A DNA stretch of 7,205 nucleotides from an uncultured Oscillospiraceae bacterium (GTDB taxonomy: Bacteria; Bacillota_A; Clostridia; Oscillospirales; Oscillospiraceae): the NCBI GenBank assembly GCA_900770015.1, contig CAAGIU010000302.1:1-7205 (forward strand), written 5' to 3'. The notes beneath the pieces are model-generated. The model was not told the DNA's origin, searched no databases, and was given only the letters and a program-made list of their open reading frames with translations. This document shows positions 6,227 to 7,205 of this stretch, piece after piece (position 1 is the stretch's first letter; every line of letters begins with the position of its first letter). The translations under genes were made by a program, and so were the position numbers.

Positions 6227-6649
6227 ATGAATAAGGAAACGCTGCGGGCCATCAAATTCACCCTGTTCTCCATCAGTGCAGGGATCATTCAGATCCTTTC
6301 CTTTACCCTGCTGAATGAGCTCACTGCCCTGCCGGAACACATCAGCTATCTGATCGCATTGGTTCTGTCCGTGCTGTGGAACTTCACCTTCAACCGCCGC
6401 TATACCTTCCAGTCGGCGGGCAATGTGCCGAAGGCCATGGTGCTGGTGGCCCTGTTTTACTGCGTGTTCACCCCCGTCTCCACCTGGGCGGAGAAAGCCC
6501 TGGTGGGCCTGGGCTGGAACGAGTATGTGGTGACCCTTATCAATATGGTCTGCAATTTCGTCACCGAATTCCTGTATGACAAGTTTGTTGTGTTCCGCAA
6601 TGATACAGATACCAACGCCATCGCAAAGAAGAAGCAGGAAGTCAAATAG
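6227..6649 (+). CDS. GtrA family membrane protein
   Basis: The 140-residue protein has four hydrophobic segments (about 9-28, 36-55, 69-89 and 99-119). After segment two it carries the family signature WNFTFNRRYTF (51-61), and the related NFVTEFLYDKFVVF (110-123) after segment four. GtrA-like proteins (including Shigella phage GtrA and Mycobacterium Rv3789) are small four-helix membrane proteins linked to moving or anchoring polyprenyl-linked sugars for cell-surface polysaccharides. The tail is charged (KKKQEVK). AAAGGAG lies 7 nt before the ATG, 15 nt after the desulfurase stop, so it is part of the same operon. No glycosyltransferase is present beside it in this window, which leaves its substrate open. 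Confidence 0.88.
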   Translation: MNKETLRAIKFTLFSISAGIIQILSFTLLNELTALPEHISYLIALVLSVLWNFTFNRRYTFQSAGNVPKAMVLVALFYCVFTPVSTWAEKALVGLGWNEYVVTLINMVCNFVTEFLYDKFVVFRNDTDTNAIAKKKQEVK

Positions 6650-6664
6650 CCCGGGGTAGTTCTG

Positions 6665-7051
6665 ATGAAAAACTACAATCAGGTCTATGTGAAAAACAGT
6701 TTTGAAGCCGCAAAGCTGTATTGCGAAGCATTTGGGGCAGCGATTACCTGTGAATTTCGGAACCGGGACAACACCGGGTATGACCACTGTGAATTGTCCG
6801 TCAACGGGGAAGGCTTTCTGGCATTGGCGGAAGCAAGGAATCCCTGCGACGTCAGTCTCGTCCACAAATACAAATGGGAAACCATGACATTTCAGGTGTT
6901 TGAGATGGGTACGGAGGAAGCAGTCCATCACGCCTTTCAGGTTTTAAGCGACGGCGGCGTTGTAATCGAACCCATCCACGCGCTTCCCTGGAGCAAATGC
7001 TGCGCCACCGTAATTGATCGATATGGGGTATGCTGGTGGATTTCCATCTAG
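6665..7051 (+). CDS. small VOC-superfamily (glyoxalase/PhnB-like) protein
   Basis: The 128-residue protein fits a single PhnB-like VOC unit: an N-terminal strand and helix (residues 5-24, NSFEAAKLYCEAFGA), a YDHCEL strand (39-44), a second helix with EEAVHHAFQVLSDGG (84-98), and the typical closing segment WSKCCATVIDRYGVCWWISI (109-128), where VOC proteins commonly read fv.D.fG..W. H41 and E103 could be metal ligands, but this is a guess. Function in the family ranges from resistance proteins to isomerases and cannot be set from sequence. It has seven cysteines, many for its size. The start ATG at 6665 is 15 nt after gtrA but has only a weak GGGGTAG upstream, and by eye the gene is less GC-rich than the four before it, so it may be a later addition to the operon. 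Confidence 0.82.
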   Translation: MKNYNQVYVKNSFEAAKLYCEAFGAAITCEFRNRDNTGYDHCELSVNGEGFLALAEARNPCDVSLVHKYKWETMTFQVFEMGTEEAVHHAFQVLSDGGVVIEPIHALPWSKCCATVIDRYGVCWWISI

Positions 7052-7095
7052 GAAAACGATATCATCAAATAGTAATTTGGCGGGATACACCAAAG

Positions 7096-7205
7096 GCTCC
7101 CTCTGCGAGGGAGCTGGCCGCGAAGCGGACTGAGGGAGAGAGCGTTGGTCGATCACCAGCGCTTCATACGATACCGCATCAAAAAATCCGGGGCTCTCTC
7201 CCTCA
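7096..7205. repeat. structured palindromic intergenic repeat (REP/MITE-like), possibly cut by the window end
   Basis: After the last gene, 7052-7095 shows nothing recognisable. Then follow several inverted repeats in series: GCTCCCTC (7096-7103) / GAGGGAGC (7107-7114) with a 3-nt loop; CCGC (7118-7121) / GCGG (7125-7128) around GAA; GCGTTGGT (7142-7149) / ACCAGCGC (7155-7162) with one G-T wobble; and a long-range 13-nt perfect inverted repeat, TGAGGGAGAGAGC (7131-7143) / GCTCTCTCCCTCA (7193-7205), which ends at the last base. The pattern of a CTCCCTC/GAGGGAG hairpin, a GCGAAGC hairpin and ACTGAGGGAGAG is one I recall as a frequent intergenic repeat in Oscillospiraceae genomes; that part is memory, not a search. 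The first hairpin is not followed by a T run on the plus strand, so it is not a normal terminator for the operon. Confidence 0.7.

Noticed and set aside
4940..6931. A 663-codon open frame on the minus strand, antisense to mnmE's end, the desulfurase, gtrA and the VOC gene
   Set aside because: Its product is rich in Gly, His and Gln with no recognisable domain, and it has no convincing start signal. The opposite strand carries four genes with clear motifs and ribosome binding sites. It is an artefact of GC-rich codon structure.
7096..7114. The 8-bp hairpin as an intrinsic terminator of the rightward operon
   Set aside because: The stem is good, but the plus strand has no T run after it; it is better explained as the first stem of the repeat element. 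It might still stop or stabilise transcripts, but the sequence does not show it.
7096..7205. The repeated CTCCCTC/GAGGGAG units as a CRISPR array
   Set aside because: The units are inverted rather than direct, spacing is irregular, and there are no unique spacers of constant length.

Overview
The window looks like chromosomal DNA from a spore-forming, moderately GC-rich member of the Clostridia, most plausibly the Oscillospiraceae/Ruminococcaceae group. The support is a gerA-type spore germination operon, strong AGGAGG-type ribosome binding sites, MnmE and NifS-type housekeeping proteins of Firmicutes style, and a CTCCCTC/GAGGGAG-type palindromic intergenic repeat that I recall as common in that group. 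The lineage is inferred from style; no marker gene was searched.

Left edge (1 to about 223, minus strand). This stretch has no gene. It holds two tandem, near-consensus sigma-A promoters, both TTGACA, 17 bp spacer, extended -10, pointing leftward out of the window. The downstream one has an AT-rich UP-like tract. They are followed by a leader ending in a CTTGTAAATTGAATA box that resembles the box found in Firmicutes rRNA leaders and 16S-23S spacers. The best reading is the promoter and leader region of an rRNA operon whose genes lie beyond base 1.

Minus-strand operon (220 to 2922, read right to left). Three overlapping genes form a reduced gerA germinant-receptor operon: a well-conserved GerAA (460 aa), a very short GerAC-like exported protein (153 aa) with no lipobox cysteine, and a divergent polytopic membrane protein (292 aa, TTG start) in the GerAB position. 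The last gene ends inside the -35 box of the first rRNA-type promoter.

Divergent intergenic region (2923 to 3086). It separates the germination operon from the rightward operon and carries a clear extended -10 promoter on the plus strand.

Plus-strand operon (3087 to 7051). Five tightly packed genes, with gaps of 9, 17, 15 and 15 nt, encode a Nudix hydrolase of ADP-ribose pyrophosphatase type, MnmE (tRNA U34-modification GTPase), a NifS/IscS-type cysteine desulfurase, a GtrA-family membrane protein and a small VOC/PhnB-like protein. MnmE next to a cysteine desulfurase fits wobble-uridine modification (5-carboxymethylaminomethyl-2-thiouridine), where the desulfurase could supply sulfur to MnmA; this link is inferred from adjacency.

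Right edge (7052 to 7205). No gene. It contains a structured repeat with several hairpins and a 13-nt inverted repeat that reaches the last base of the window. Both ends of the window therefore lie in or next to sequence that is probably multicopy in the genome. I found no CRISPR array, tRNA, insertion sequence or phage gene. No wholly new system is evident; the most unusual points are the minimal GerAC-like protein, the promoter built into the end of the germination operon, and the MnmE-desulfurase pairing.
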